Positions 1-8,604 of a stretch of 64,000 nucleotides of DNA are shown here, in pieces. Location: contig JADFYH010000013.1 of NCBI GenBank assembly GCA_015233135.1, positions 1 to 64,000 on the forward strand, read 5' to 3'. Every line of letters starts with the position of its first letter. The stretch's first letter is position 1. This DNA is from Deltaproteobacteria bacterium (GTDB lineage: Bacteria > UBA10199 > JADFYH01). The notes under the pieces were generated by a model. The model saw only the letters and a program-made list of their open reading frames with translations, was not told the origin of the DNA and did no database searches. The translations under genes and the position numbers were made by a program.

Positions 1-127
1 AAGTTTGTCGAGAGAATTATTCGGGACGTATCTCCGCTTCAAAACTCCCCGCTCAAATTGAAATTATAGAGGTACGCAAGCAGGTTTCGCCCGAAGATAT
101 CAAAAGGCTCAAACTATTACAGAAGCG
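1..127 (+). repeat. Inverted repeat, left copy (pairs with 2846-2972)
   Basis: These 127 bases are an exact reverse complement of 2846-2972, position i pairing with 2973-i. The match starts at the first base of the window, so the true repeat may extend further left. It ends abruptly at base 127, where the sequence switches to transposase coding sequence. The repeat carries the middle of the unrecognised gene at 2737-3270. Confidence 0.93.
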
Positions 128-884
128 TCATGAGGAGTTCTACGATCTTTCCAAGTTCAAACGAATCAACGAGGAGCTGGCTGTTTTTGAAACGGAGCAT
201 GAAGGAGATCGCTGCCTCATCACCTGGTCAAAAGTAAGAGCGGAGCGAGACAGCAAGGCCAGGGCGGATATCCTGGCAAAGATATCCAAAAAGCTATCTG
301 CCAAAAAGGTCACTGCAAAAAACTTTGTTTCCAACTCCAATTATCAAAAATATCTCACAGGACTCAGTGAGGGAGAGACTCCCAAGCTCAACTCTACAGC
401 AATAGAACAAGCAGCGAAGAAGGATGGATTTTTTGGAGTGATTACTAACATCAAAGATAAGGCTGCCACGGAGCTTGTAGACCACTACAAGAGTTTATGG
501 ATCATCGAAGATGCCTTTGGTGAAATCAAAGGGAATCTGAGAGCCAGACCAGTGTTTCATTGGAGCGACAAAAACATTGTGGGTCATTTAACAATGTGTT
601 TTTTGGCTTATCTTTGTGAAGCGCTGATGACCAAAGCCCTCAGAGAAAAAAAGCTGATGTTGGAAAGCCCGGCCATCCAAAAAGAAACGATCAAACCGAG
701 AGCCCTCACAGTGGTAGAAGCGATGCGGGAACTTCAAGAAGTGAGAGCGATTCCTGTACAAATCAAGTCCAGCACTATGTGGGTAAGAACAGACATCAAC
801 GGTAACGCCGCTAAACTCTTCTCAGCCATTGGACTTAAAGTCCCTCCCAAACTCCTCAGTTTATCTAAAAAATCAAAAATGTAG
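3..884 (+). pseudogene. DDE transposase C-terminal part (IS4/IS1634-like) fused to foreign 5' sequence
   Basis: The frame is open from base 3 to the stop at 884. Its first ~42 codons are not transposase: they repeat the middle of the unrecognised gene at 2737-3270. From codon ~43 on, the protein resembles the catalytic C-terminal half of an IS4/IS1634-type transposase. Around codons 160-190 I see the Y-x2-L-x3-E-x6-K arrangement (YKSLWIIEDAFGEIK) that carries the catalytic glutamate, followed by RPVFHW and GHLTMCFLAYL, typical of this group. The N-terminal half with the two catalytic aspartates is absent, so the product should be inactive. It may be a chimera made by recombination, or an assembly join. 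Family assignment is from motif recall only. Confidence 0.65.
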
Positions 885-933
885 TGGCACAAGGAAACCC
901 TTCGCCTACAACAACTTGAAATATAAAACCTTT

Positions 934-2634
934 TTATTTTCTGGTGTCAAAGTCGGGAGGGATCTCCTTGGTTTTTAGGGAAGGCCTTCCTTCGGCTGGA
1001 AGGGAGATCGCTTCTCCTGGGTGATTTAAATGCGTCGTTTTTTCTTGCTGGGCATGTTTTTCAAAGAAAGCAGCATATTCGCTTGGGGAACGAATCAAAG
1101 AATGGGTCTGGATCAGCAGGGGAAAAGAAAGCTGGGTGGCTTGGGGAAATTTGGAATCTTGAGCTTGTTTTTTTTCTTGCTCCATTTTTTCTTCTTTTTT
1201 TTCTTCTCTCTCCAGACGCTCCAACAACTCCCTCACTGTTTTGCTGGATCTCACCTGATGGGAAATAGCCATCTCACAAGCCTTTTCAATCCGGGCTGCT
1301 GCATGCCTTTTCGCCAGTGAAAGAAGGGCCCGGATTCGTCTTTGCCCCAAGCGACCCTCTTCCTTGAAAAAAAGCTCGCACAACTCCAAAGTCTTGGGCC
1401 CCAGCTCTTTTGCCTGCAACAGAAACTGTTCGGTCATGCGGGAAGGATTAAAAATATGGTCGCCTTCCTCCATCTTCACAGTGCCAGCTCGGTAGCTTCT
1501 CGTGTGTCTGCGGATTAAAGTGAGCGTTTGCTTGTCGTAGATCTCGATCTCTAAATCGTAAATACGAACCAGCACTTCACTATAGAGTCTGGCCGGAAGG
1601 GCGGAGTAAAAAGACCCTTTCACCTCAATACAGCCGTCATCCCAAACCTTGCGCAGCCCTTGCTCAAAGTATCGAAACCCCTGCAAAGGAAGGGCTCTAA
1701 GAGAGGGTTTTTCTTCCATAAACATCTCCTCTACCTGTCTCTTGCTTCTCCCGTGGATGCGCTTGGAGGCCCAGTTTTCCTCCCAGTGTAGAAGGTACTC
1801 GTTTTGGGCTTCTATCGTGCCAAACTCTCTTCCTTTTAAAGCCGTGCTCTGGGTGTGCTGGATGGCATTCTCAACACTTCCTTTTCGGTCGGGATCTCTC
1901 ACTCGGGCAGGATCGGCCACCACCCCATAGTGAGAAAGCAGGGCCGCATAAACAGGGTTAAGTTCCACTTCATAGAGATCGGGCTTCAAAACCCCTTCTT
2001 TGAGATTATCCAAAACGATGTATTGGGGGCAGCCTCCAAAATATCGAAAGGCTTCTTCGTGTAATCTTGCCCAGCTTTCCTGGGAAGAGTTCCAGACGAC
2101 TTTACGAAAGGAACGGCGGGAGTAGCGCAGGGTCATTACAAACAAACGGGGGCGTCTTCTTTTACCAGTCTTTGGATGGAGGGTAAAAGCTCCCTGGCCA
2201 TAATCCACCTGGGCCTCTTCTCCGGGAAGAAACTCCAGGCGGTCGTATTGTTCGGGGTCTTTTTTTCTAAGACCCCGCACGTAACGTTTTACCGAGTTGT
2301 AGCGGAAACTAAAGGCAAACTGATCCACCAGATCCTGGTAGATGGCCGTCGCATTCCTTCCTTTGTTCACTTCTGCCACAATCCATTCGTGATAGGGCAA
2401 ACAAGCCGAACGGGCTTGCTTGGGAATGGAAGCCGGGGAAGCTTTCAAAAGCTCCTTCTGCGTCACAAAGCCGGTGGCCATGGGGGAATTTGAAATCTCT
2501 GAAGACTTCGACTTTTGATATTTACGGATGGTCTTCCGATCCACCCCGGTACTTCGGCAAATCTCGTGTTGGGACACCTGATTTTGAATCAGGGTGAGTA
2601 CGGTTGTTTTCTTAAATGCTTTCAAGACGTTCAT
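934..2634 (-). CDS. istA: IS21-family transposase IstA
   Basis: IstA is the DDE transposase of IS21 elements and works with the AAA+ helper IstB. The 566-residue product is close to full length. It has an N-terminal helix-turn-helix (EICRSTGVDRKTIRKY, residues ~24-39) and an integrase core with D144 in QVDYGQG, D209 in VLDN and E255 in GSVENA, the spacing expected of a DDE triad. The C-terminal ~100 residues include a Glu/Lys-rich stretch (EREEKKEEKMEQEKKQ) seen as a purine-poor run near 1170-1210. All three catalytic residues are present, so the protein may be active, but transposition would need IstB from elsewhere. Start ATG at 2634 sits just inside the left-end repeats. Confidence 0.93.
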   Translation of the reverse strand: MNVLKAFKKTTVLTLIQNQVSQHEICRSTGVDRKTIRKYQKSKSSEISNSPMATGFVTQKELLKASPASIPKQARSACLPYHEWIVAEVNKGRNATAIYQDLVDQFAFSFRYNSVKRYVRGLRKKDPEQYDRLEFLPGEEAQVDYGQGAFTLHPKTGKRRRPRLFVMTLRYSRRSFRKVVWNSSQESWARLHEEAFRYFGGCPQYIVLDNLKEGVLKPDLYEVELNPVYAALLSHYGVVADPARVRDPDRKGSVENAIQHTQSTALKGREFGTIEAQNEYLLHWEENWASKRIHGRSKRQVEEMFMEEKPSLRALPLQGFRYFEQGLRKVWDDGCIEVKGSFYSALPARLYSEVLVRIYDLEIEIYDKQTLTLIRRHTRSYRAGTVKMEEGDHIFNPSRMTEQFLLQAKELGPKTLELCELFFKEEGRLGQRRIRALLSLAKRHAAARIEKACEMAISHQVRSSKTVRELLERLEREEKKEEKMEQEKKQAQDSKFPQATQLSFPLLIQTHSLIRSPSEYAAFFEKHAQQEKTTHLNHPGEAISLPAEGRPSLKTKEIPPDFDTRK

Positions 2635-2715
2635 CTCCTATCCCTCCTTTTGCAGGAGGAATACACAAACGCCCTGTCGCTGGATCTTATTGGTATCCGC
2701 TACACCGCGGACAGA

Positions 2716-2761
2716 TGGGGGATTTTCAAGTGGCCACTACTGGGGGATTTTGGGTGGCCAC
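2716..2761. repeat. IS21 left-end direct repeats (putative IstA-binding sites)
   Basis: Two ~21-bp direct repeats, 2716-2737 and 2741-2761, share TGGGGGATTTT then 3-4 variable bases then GTGGCCAC. IS21 family ends carry several such internal repeats that bind IstA. They lie upstream of istA, in the place expected for the left end. No matching inverted copies are seen downstream of istA in this window. Confidence 0.7.
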
Positions 2762-3270
2762 CGGGGGGAAAAATCAGCCTGCTTAAAAAAATCAGTCTGT
2801 GGAGCATCAATTGCAATTGCGTAAGTAAGGATGGGAGTGCTCAAGCGCTTCTGTAATAGTTTGAGCCTTTTGATATCTTCGGGCGAAACCTGCTTGCGTA
2901 CCTCTATAATTTCAATTTGAGCGGGGAGTTTTGAAGCGGAGATACGTCCCGAATAATTCTCTCGACAAACTTTAGAAATCTCAATCAATTGATTGCGCTC
3001 GAGTTCAAATCGACGGGAGGGATTTTTTTCTGCATCGACGATACAGATCATAGAAAAACTCATCCCATCCGCCAAGGTCAGCACATAGTCACAGCTTGCA
3101 GCCAAGGCCTCCGCTTCGGGCACGCAAGTCATGCTATATCCTTTTTTTGCAATAAAGAGCTTGGCTAAATAAAGGGCGAAGGAGTCTGTAGTGTGAATTT
3201 GAGATTCTGTTTCTTTCGATGAATTTAGGTCTTGAGTCATAAAAGGTCCGAAGTACGCCTTAAACTTCAC
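2737..3270 (-). pseudogene. Unrecognised gene, 3' end probably replaced by IS21
   Basis: The frame encodes 177 residues, but the last ~12 codons (ending SPRWPPKIPQ) run into the IS21 end, so the native C-terminus is probably lost. I do not recognise the family. The start at 3270 has no clear competitor. Residues ~101-142 (from VCRENYSG to LLQKR) are the part duplicated in inverted orientation at 1-127. At base 2845 the two copies diverge, this one continuing LSTPILTYA. The protein looks soluble and has no signal peptide. It may be the N-terminal domain of a longer protein that was cut by the insertion. Confidence 0.5.
2846..2972 (-). repeat. Inverted repeat, right copy (pairs with 1-127)
   Basis: Exact reverse complement of bases 1-127 over all 127 positions. 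Identity stops at 2845, where this copy continues within the unrecognised gene and the other enters transposase sequence. Perfect identity implies a recent event, an active repeat or an assembly artefact. Confidence 0.93.
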
Positions 3271-3388
3271 AACGGCATTTCATTCTTATTCTAAAGACAT
3301 TTTTTTGGGGGCGACAAATCTGTTTGGTTTCTGCGTAAGGGGAGTGAAAATGAATCTTCCTCTGTCACCAATTGGATGTTCCAGATAA

Positions 3389-3715
3389 TCAGTTCAAAAA
3401 CAGTTCTATCCAATTACGACCCGGACTGGAAAAGTGAAGAATGGTTACCGTCTGTCTTACTTCCTCGAGGGTGTAAAAAATCAAATACCGTTTGTGTTCG
3501 ATAAAGCGGATTTCTTCAATCTCTTCATCTTCTTCTTCGAGAATTTTTATTCGGCTTCCTCGATTAGGAAATTGAGCGAGACTCAGGGCTTTTTTTTCCA
3601 GTTCCTTCACAAACTTTTTGGCTTGAGTGGGAGCCCCTTGAAAAATGAAGCGAAAGATTTGATCTAATTCATTAATGGCTTCTTTTTGAATTTTAACAGA
3701 GTAAAGATTACTCAT
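3389..3715 (-). CDS. ParE/RelE-type toxin of a toxin-antitoxin pair
   Basis: The 108-residue product has the size and layout of the ParE/RelE superfamily: an N-terminal strand (YSVKIQKEAINELDQI), two helices with KKFVKELEKKALSLAQFPNRGSR split around the usual P-x-x-G-x-R turn, then strands with EIRFIEHKRYLIFYTLE and VTILHFSSPGRNW. Family members poison DNA gyrase (ParE) or cleave mRNA on the ribosome (RelE). The sequence alone does not tell which applies here, though the RYLIFY strand is ParE-like. Its start overlaps the 3' end of the antitoxin gene by 8 bases, the usual arrangement with antitoxin first. Confidence 0.8.
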   Translation of the reverse strand: MSNLYSVKIQKEAINELDQIFRFIFQGAPTQAKKFVKELEKKALSLAQFPNRGSRIKILEEEDEEIEEIRFIEHKRYLIFYTLEEVRQTVTILHFSSPGRNWIELFLN

Positions 3716-3974
3716 TATATTTTTTGTTGAGCCGGCTAAAAACTGCTGCGACGTTTTCAGATTTATTTTTGTTTTTTAAGCGGTGTTGTAGCAGGTCTTT
3801 CAAGTTCTTGATTTGAACCGCAATCTCAAACGTTTCAAGGTCGCAGATTCCAAAATCAGGCTTGCCATTGTTGGTGATAAGGATGGGGGTTTTTTTAAGC
3901 TGTGTTTTTACTTTGTGTAAATCAGTTCTTAATTCGGACATAGGTAAAATTGATTTTTCAAAAGAAATACTCAT
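3708..3974 (-). CDS. Phd/YefM-type antitoxin
   Basis: The 88-residue protein precedes and overlaps the ParE/RelE-like toxin. Its N-terminal half (LPMSELRTDLHKVKTQLKK, then TPILITNNGKPDFGIC) has the Phd/YefM fold pattern: an SELR helix that binds operator DNA, then the short beta-hairpin ILITNNGKP. The C-terminal half is a charged helix likely to wrap the toxin. Such pairs normally repress their own promoter. The AT-rich stretch at 3975-4080 upstream is the likely promoter region, but I could not define an operator. Confidence 0.8.
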   Translation of the reverse strand: MSISFEKSILPMSELRTDLHKVKTQLKKTPILITNNGKPDFGICDLETFEIAVQIKNLKDLLQHRLKNKNKSENVAAVFSRLNKKYNE

Positions 3975-4098
3975 GGGAATCCTCTAAAAAAAAGGTAATT
4001 GTTACAAGTTAATTATGAATTTATTCTTTTTAAAGTCAATATTTCTCTATACGATGCCATCTAAGCCATCTAAAAATTAAAAGTGGACTAAAAACGAA

Positions 4099-4155
4099 TT
4101 CCCCTCTCCCCTTGGGGGGAAAATGTGGGAACATTTTCGGCAGGGTGAGGGGGAA
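4099..4155. repeat. GC-rich palindromic element (PLPLGEG-type), intergenic copy
   Basis: The element reads CCCCTCTCCCCTTGGGGGG, then an inner hairpin AAAATGT-GGGA-ACATTTT (4120-4137), then CAGGGTGAGGGGG. The same CCCCTCTCC...CAGGGTGAGGGG order occurs inside the E2 gene at 11098-11134, and the first arm recurs inside the RuBisCO-like gene at 15999-16023. It lies between the antitoxin promoter region and the stop of the gene at 4182. On either strand it could also act as a transcription-stopping hairpin. Confidence 0.75.
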
Positions 4156-4181
4156 ATGAGTACATTTTAGATTTTCTCATT

Positions 4182-4727
4182 TTACTCCTCAAACTTTTTA
4201 TCGCTCTTTTTATACTCAGATTCCTCAGCACAACTTTTTTCAAAATTTTCTATTTTGAATTGCGGTTCATTTTGGGAATTTAATCCTGAAAAATAAATCA
4301 CCGAAGCTAAAACGTAGGGTTGCTCAAAGCCTGCATCGCACTGGTCTTCATACACGGTTCCAAAATCTTTTACATAAACCAGTTTTTGATTTTCTACTTT
4401 TAAAAGATGTGCGGTTTCTACAGAAATGCCTTGGCCCGCGCCGCCACCCATTAACAAAATTTCGTTTTGCTTATCCTGATTTAAATCGACTACTCGCAGG
4501 GGCTGCCCGAAAAAGATCGCGTCCTCGTTCTCTTCCATAGGGTCTATCCAGGCTTCAAACACCTTCTTGTCTTTTGAAAAAATAGCCACCAGTTCTGGAT
4601 TCCAAACGGGTAATGAGCCCGAACAATTATCAATGGTAATGGAATAAAGAGTTTCTTCCATACCCGCTTGAGTGAAAGAGCCTTCCAGTTTTCCATTGAG
4701 AGTCGGCACAAATTGGCCACTTTTCAA
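4182..4727 (-). pseudogene. Unrecognised exported-protein gene, downstream part (frameshifted)
   Basis: The frame encodes 181 residues from a TTG at 4727, but it is open a further ~13 codons upstream and lacks an ATG there, which suggests it is the continuation of the gene at 4747-5022 after a frameshift near 4745-4775. The upstream residues include a CPKTPPDDYL stretch that would follow naturally from the upstream part. The body contains VVDLNQDKQNEILLMGGG, which resembles an FG-GAP/VCBS-type calcium-binding turn found in secreted beta-propeller-like proteins. No function is recognised. If intact it would be one membrane-anchored protein of about 280 residues with its bulk outside the cytoplasm. 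Confidence 0.55.
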
Positions 4728-4746
4728 ATAATCGTCTGGCGGAGTT

Positions 4747-5022
4747 TTAGGGCATTCTTGAGCTTAAATGTTTTTTAAAAAGTTCTGATTCTTTTTCAGC
4801 GCTCACTGTTTCAAATATGTTTTGGGGTTCTTCTGCTCTAAAATCAAAGAGAAGGTCTCCATTTTGAAGGGGATCTTTCTGGAGAGTTGGGGACAAATTT
4901 ATTACAGTAGCATTTTTAGGAATCCATTTATTCAATAGGCCAAACTGCGTCATAATTATTAGACCCAGAATAACAAGACCAAGAATAATGAGTGTGAAAG
5001 ATAATATTTTTTTTGATTTCAT
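4747..5022 (-). pseudogene. Unrecognised exported-protein gene, upstream part with membrane anchor
   Basis: The 91-residue frame begins MKSKKILSF and has a single hydrophobic segment (residues ~7-28), so it is an N-terminal anchor or uncleaved signal. The start codon overlaps the stop of the lyase gene by 4 bases (ATGA), so translation is probably coupled. The frame ends shortly after FKKHLSS and the next frame picks up similar exported-protein sequence, so I read the two as one broken gene. A pair of separate small genes is possible but less likely, because the downstream frame lacks its own credible start. Confidence 0.5.
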
Positions 5023-6413
5023 ACAGAACCCGTTACTTCGGTCAGCGGCAATAAATGAAACAGCTCTTCTATTTCTTCAGGGCTTAAAATATGCTGCTCG
5101 ATTAAAATGGCTCGCACATTTTTTTTACTGCGAATGGCTTCTTTAATCAGCTCCGCAGTTTTTGCATAGCCGAGTTTCGGGGCAAGGGCAGTGGCGATGG
5201 AAGTGCTGTTCTCGGCATAAAATAGACAGCGTTCGTTGTCCGCTTGAATTCCCTCAACGCAACGTTCTCCAAAAATTTTGAGGGCATTGGTGAGCAGGGT
5301 CACAGACCAAGGTAGAGAATAAGCCACGAGCGGCATCATGACATTCAGTTCCAGCTGACCAGCCTGTGAAGCGAGTTTGATCGATTCATCCAGCCCCAGA
5401 ACAAAAAAACAGGTCATGTTGAGCATCTCTGCGATGCTGGGATTCACTTTTCCAGGCATAATCGAGGATCCGGGTTGTACGGCAGGGAGTTGAATCTCCG
5501 CCAATCCGGTACGGGGGCCGCTGGCGAGCAGGCGTAAATCATTGGCAATGCGAATCAGATCCAAAGTTAAATTTCTTAAAGTGCCCGAGAGATGAGTAAA
5601 AGGCGCCAGGCTTTGCATGGCTTCGAAAAAATTGGAGGCAGGAACCAATTTCTCTCCGCTCAATTGACTCAATTTTTGCGCAATTTTTTTTCGATATTGG
5701 GGATGGGTATTCATTCCAGTTCCAACCGCTGTGCCTCCCAGGCCAATTTTTAGAAGGTCTTTTTTTGTGGCCTGAATTCTCTGAAGATGATTTTCCAGAC
5801 ATTGGGTATAACCTGAAAATTCCTGGCCCAAGCGGATGGGCGTGGCATCTTGCAAGTGGGTGCGTCCCGATTTGATCACCGAATTTAGCTGCTTGGATTT
5901 CTTTTTAAAAATTTGAATCAATTGGGTGAGGGTGGGTAAAAACTTTTGCAATTCTTGAAGAGCAGCCAAACGAATCGCCGTGGGAATCATGTCATTGGTA
6001 GATTGGCAGCGATTCACATGGTCGTTGGGGTGTATCGGCGAATAAGTGCCTCGAGCAGTTCCCAAAATTTCATTGGCGCGATTGGCAATCACCTCATTCA
6101 CATTCATGTTATGGCTAGTGCCCGCACCGGCTTGAAACACATCCACGACAAATTGATCCCGCCATTTACCTTTCAGAATTTCGTCACAGACTCTTGCAAT
6201 AGTTTTGGAAAGTTTGGGGGGAATGAGCCCCAGCTGGGCATTGACCAAGGCCGCGGCTTTTTTAACAAGGATTGTGGCTTCCAAAAAACCGGGATGAGCC
6301 GTCCATCCACTGATGGGAAAATTCTCCAAGGCGCGTGCTGTCTGCACACCGTAATAGGCCTGGGAGGGAATTTTCTTGGATCCTAAGGAATCTTTTTCTT
6401 GGCGATGGTTCAT
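5019..6413 (-). CDS. Aspartase/fumarase superfamily lyase (aspartate ammonia-lyase more likely)
   Basis: The 464-residue protein belongs to the class II fumarase/aspartase superfamily, which eliminates ammonia or water to give fumarate. The signature GSSIMPGKVNP, the substrate loop GAGTSHNMNVNEVIANRA and the HPNDHVNRCQSTND segment are all present. LQDATPIRLGQEF and AGQLELNVMMPL look more like aspartase, while GKVNP and MNVNEV are shared with fumarase C, so I leave the substrate open. I chose the ATG at 6413 over the longer frame because it lies one base after the stop of the serine hydrolase and starts at the conserved N-terminus (KIPSQAYYGVQT follows). Confidence 0.85.
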   Translation of the reverse strand: MNHRQEKDSLGSKKIPSQAYYGVQTARALENFPISGWTAHPGFLEATILVKKAAALVNAQLGLIPPKLSKTIARVCDEILKGKWRDQFVVDVFQAGAGTSHNMNVNEVIANRANEILGTARGTYSPIHPNDHVNRCQSTNDMIPTAIRLAALQELQKFLPTLTQLIQIFKKKSKQLNSVIKSGRTHLQDATPIRLGQEFSGYTQCLENHLQRIQATKKDLLKIGLGGTAVGTGMNTHPQYRKKIAQKLSQLSGEKLVPASNFFEAMQSLAPFTHLSGTLRNLTLDLIRIANDLRLLASGPRTGLAEIQLPAVQPGSSIMPGKVNPSIAEMLNMTCFFVLGLDESIKLASQAGQLELNVMMPLVAYSLPWSVTLLTNALKIFGERCVEGIQADNERCLFYAENSTSIATALAPKLGYAKTAELIKEAIRSKKNVRAILIEQHILSPEEIEELFHLLPLTEVTGSV

Positions 6414-6414
6414 G

Positions 6415-7512
6415 TCATTTGTCCAACTTAAAGCCCTCGGCCAGCAAATCATGAATCTTGGGGCGAAATTCTTTAATCGCCTCGTTTTTTCCTTCGGGAT
6501 GTACACGATTGGTCAGCAGAATAACGTAGAATTGTTTAGCCAAATCAACCCAGATTGAAGTGCCAGTAAATCCTAGGTGCCCGATACTTTGCTTGGAGAA
6601 ATGTTTGCCGGCTTGGGAACCCTCGAGTTCGGGTTTATCCCAGCCCAAGGCAGGTTTGCTTTGGGTAAACTGCTTCCAGGTCCTGGGGCTGATAAAATTG
6701 CTTTTACCATTTTCAATTTTCAAAATTTCATCGGCCATTTTAATGAGATCTTCCAGATTGGAAAATAATCCGGCATGACCTGCTACCCCTCCCAAAACCC
6801 AGGCGTGTTCATCGTCTACTTCGCCTGCCAGCACCTTGCGTCGTAATCGGCATTTGCGGGTACTGGCAAAATCCGTGCGAGGAAGTTTTTTTCCTTTTGA
6901 GAAATGCCGGATAAAAAAAGTATGGTTTAGCTTTAAGGACTTGGCGATCAGTTCGGCAAAAAGTTTGTCCAAGGTTTTAGAGGTAACTTTTTCTAAAATG
7001 AAACCCAGCAACATGAAACCCAGGTCGCTATATACCCGCAGCTCACCCGTATTGTATTCCAGTTTTTCCACCAGAATTTTTGCGGTCAGACTTTTTTGAA
7101 TTTCTTCCAGGTCTTCTTTTCCGGCTAAAAGACCCGGAATAAGGTCTTCGTAGTAGGGTCTGTAGGCGGCTAGGCCCGAAGTGTGTTGCAGTAAATGTTT
7201 GAGAGTGATGACATTGTAAGGCTCTTTTTTCCAGCGTGAAAAAAATTTGGAGACGGGATCTTCCAGGTTTAATTTCCCTTCGTCCACTAGCCTCATACAG
7301 ATAAAGGCCGTGGAAAGGGGTTTGGTGAGTGAGGCCAAATCAAAATAAGTTTTTTGAAAAAGTTTTCTTTTGAGAGGCAGTGTTTCCGCAAGACCATACA
7401 CTTCTTTCATCCATAGTTTCTTCGCAGTGCCCACTGCTACCGCGGCACCTGGGAAGATGCTGGCGTTTAAGGCTTCTTCAAAGGCGTGATCAATTTTTTT
7501 GCTAGGCGGCAT
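6415..7512 (-). CDS. Beta-lactamase-family serine hydrolase (class C-like)
   Basis: The 365-residue product belongs to the penicillin-binding / class C beta-lactamase fold family. The catalytic SxxK is SLTK (residues ~61-64), and a YSD at ~160 stands where the Y-x-N motif lies. VAGHAGLFSN is a typical later segment of esterase/peptidase-like members. No signal peptide is evident, so it may be cytoplasmic or a D-aminopeptidase/esterase rather than a drug-resistance enzyme. It overlaps the LD-carboxypeptidase gene by 11 bases and precedes the lyase by one base, so the three form one transcript. With the carboxypeptidase it suggests muropeptide recycling. Confidence 0.85.
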   Translation of the reverse strand: MPPSKKIDHAFEEALNASIFPGAAVAVGTAKKLWMKEVYGLAETLPLKRKLFQKTYFDLASLTKPLSTAFICMRLVDEGKLNLEDPVSKFFSRWKKEPYNVITLKHLLQHTSGLAAYRPYYEDLIPGLLAGKEDLEEIQKSLTAKILVEKLEYNTGELRVYSDLGFMLLGFILEKVTSKTLDKLFAELIAKSLKLNHTFFIRHFSKGKKLPRTDFASTRKCRLRRKVLAGEVDDEHAWVLGGVAGHAGLFSNLEDLIKMADEILKIENGKSNFISPRTWKQFTQSKPALGWDKPELEGSQAGKHFSKQSIGHLGFTGTSIWVDLAKQFYVILLTNRVHPEGKNEAIKEFRPKIHDLLAEGFKLDK

Positions 7513-8416
7513 GGAGAGCTCCTTCTAAAAATTCAATGCGGCTTTCGTTTGAATCCAATTCTAGCTCAACACCAAAAGGGATGGTCAGCATGTTGTTCAG
7601 ATGCCCGGATGGGAAATTATAGACCACTGGAATTTTTAATTTACCAAAGTGTTCTCTTAAGATGGATACATAGACCTCTTCTTCGGAGGCCTTAGAATGA
7701 AAGGGGCCAGAGATCACTCCTTTTAGTCCCTCAAATTTGCCTGCCAAGCTCAGGTGAGTCAGCATGCGATCGATTTTGTAAGGAGCTTCATTTATGTCTT
7801 CTATAAACAAAATTTTGTTTTCACAATCGAGTTCCCAGGGAGTTTTTAGGCTGGAAATAAGTAAAGACAGGCAGCCTCCAATCAGGATTCCTCTTGATTT
7901 TCCGGGGAGGATAAAATGCTGTCCCTCGTTGGAAATGGGGCCCAAGGCAACTTTTTGAAGAAAGGCCCTCAGGAGAGAATTTTTCCCTCGATCTGAAAAA
8001 TTCTCTCCCAGGCCTTTTGCTACCACTGGACCGTGAAACACCGTCCAGCCGAGCTTTTGCAAATAGAGTAATAAGGAGGTGAGATCCGAGTATCCTAAAA
8101 CAATCTTTGGTTTTTTTTCAAACAAATCTTTTTTTAACAAGGGAAGTATACGGCTTGTACCCCATCCTCCCCGGGCAAACAAAATCGCCCTTACCTCTGG
8201 GTCGGCAAGATGTTGATTCAACTCCTCTGCCCGTCGTTCATCAGTGCCGGCAAGAAAAGCTCTTTTTTCAAAGATGTCTTTGCGATAAGTAACTCGAAAA
8301 CCCAACTCTTTTAGAGTCACCAGCCCTTTTTCAAATTCCGGCACGTCAAAAGGCGAGGCCGTTGCGGCTACTGCGATCAAATCGCCTTTTTTCAGAGCTA
8401 AGGGTTTAAGAGCCAT
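7502..8416 (-). CDS. ldcA: LD-carboxypeptidase, peptidase family S66
   Basis: LdcA removes the terminal D-alanine from recycled murein tetrapeptides in the cytoplasm. The 304-residue protein shows the family blocks: FARGGWGTSRILPLL, then GYSDLTSLL with the nucleophilic serine, FIEDINEAPYKIDRML with the catalytic glutamate, and PSGHLNNMLTIPFG with the histidine. The frame is open upstream to 8503, but that extension is not conserved-looking, and the ATG at 8416 (MALKPLALKKGD) fits the family N-terminus. It is the first gene of the minus-strand run and is divergent from the dehydrogenase cluster. Confidence 0.9.
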   Translation of the reverse strand: MALKPLALKKGDLIAVAATASPFDVPEFEKGLVTLKELGFRVTYRKDIFEKRAFLAGTDERRAEELNQHLADPEVRAILFARGGWGTSRILPLLKKDLFEKKPKIVLGYSDLTSLLLYLQKLGWTVFHGPVVAKGLGENFSDRGKNSLLRAFLQKVALGPISNEGQHFILPGKSRGILIGGCLSLLISSLKTPWELDCENKILFIEDINEAPYKIDRMLTHLSLAGKFEGLKGVISGPFHSKASEEEVYVSILREHFGKLKIPVVYNFPSGHLNNMLTIPFGVELELDSNESRIEFLEGALHAA

Positions 8417-8604
8417 TGACTTTTTCACTATATTCAATTTTTGGAACTCGTCAATGCTAAGCTTTAAGCATATTTTGACGCGTTGCAATAGAAAAATTAG
8501 CATTTTTGGCCTATTATTTTCAAATTTTATTACGCAGTTTTTACTCCTTTTACCGATTGTTTTTTCTTCTCACATAACAGGGCCGACTTTGCTATCATCT
8601 AGGT

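Larger units (their letters stand above)
934..2790 (-). mobile_element. IS21-family element, truncated (istA only)
   Basis: The segment contains a full-length istA and, upstream of it at 2716-2761, the repeated terminal motifs typical of an IS21 left end. The ATPase helper istB, which normally follows istA directly, is missing: 49 bases after the istA stop the sequence is the end of another transposase. No right-end copies of the TGGCCAC-containing repeat are visible. The outer boundary near 2790 is approximate, because I could not identify the terminal base or a target duplication. Confidence 0.7.

Noticed and set aside
1020-1320. Phe-rich plus-strand open frames inside istA
   Set aside because: They are the reverse complement of the Lys/Glu-rich end of IstA.
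934-3270. Complete IS21 with target duplication
   Set aside because: istB, right end and any target duplication are missing, so a complete element is not supported.
5019-6413. Firm naming as fumarase (fumC) or aspartase (aspA)
   Set aside because: Landmarks of both enzymes are present, and substrate residues cannot be decided by eye.
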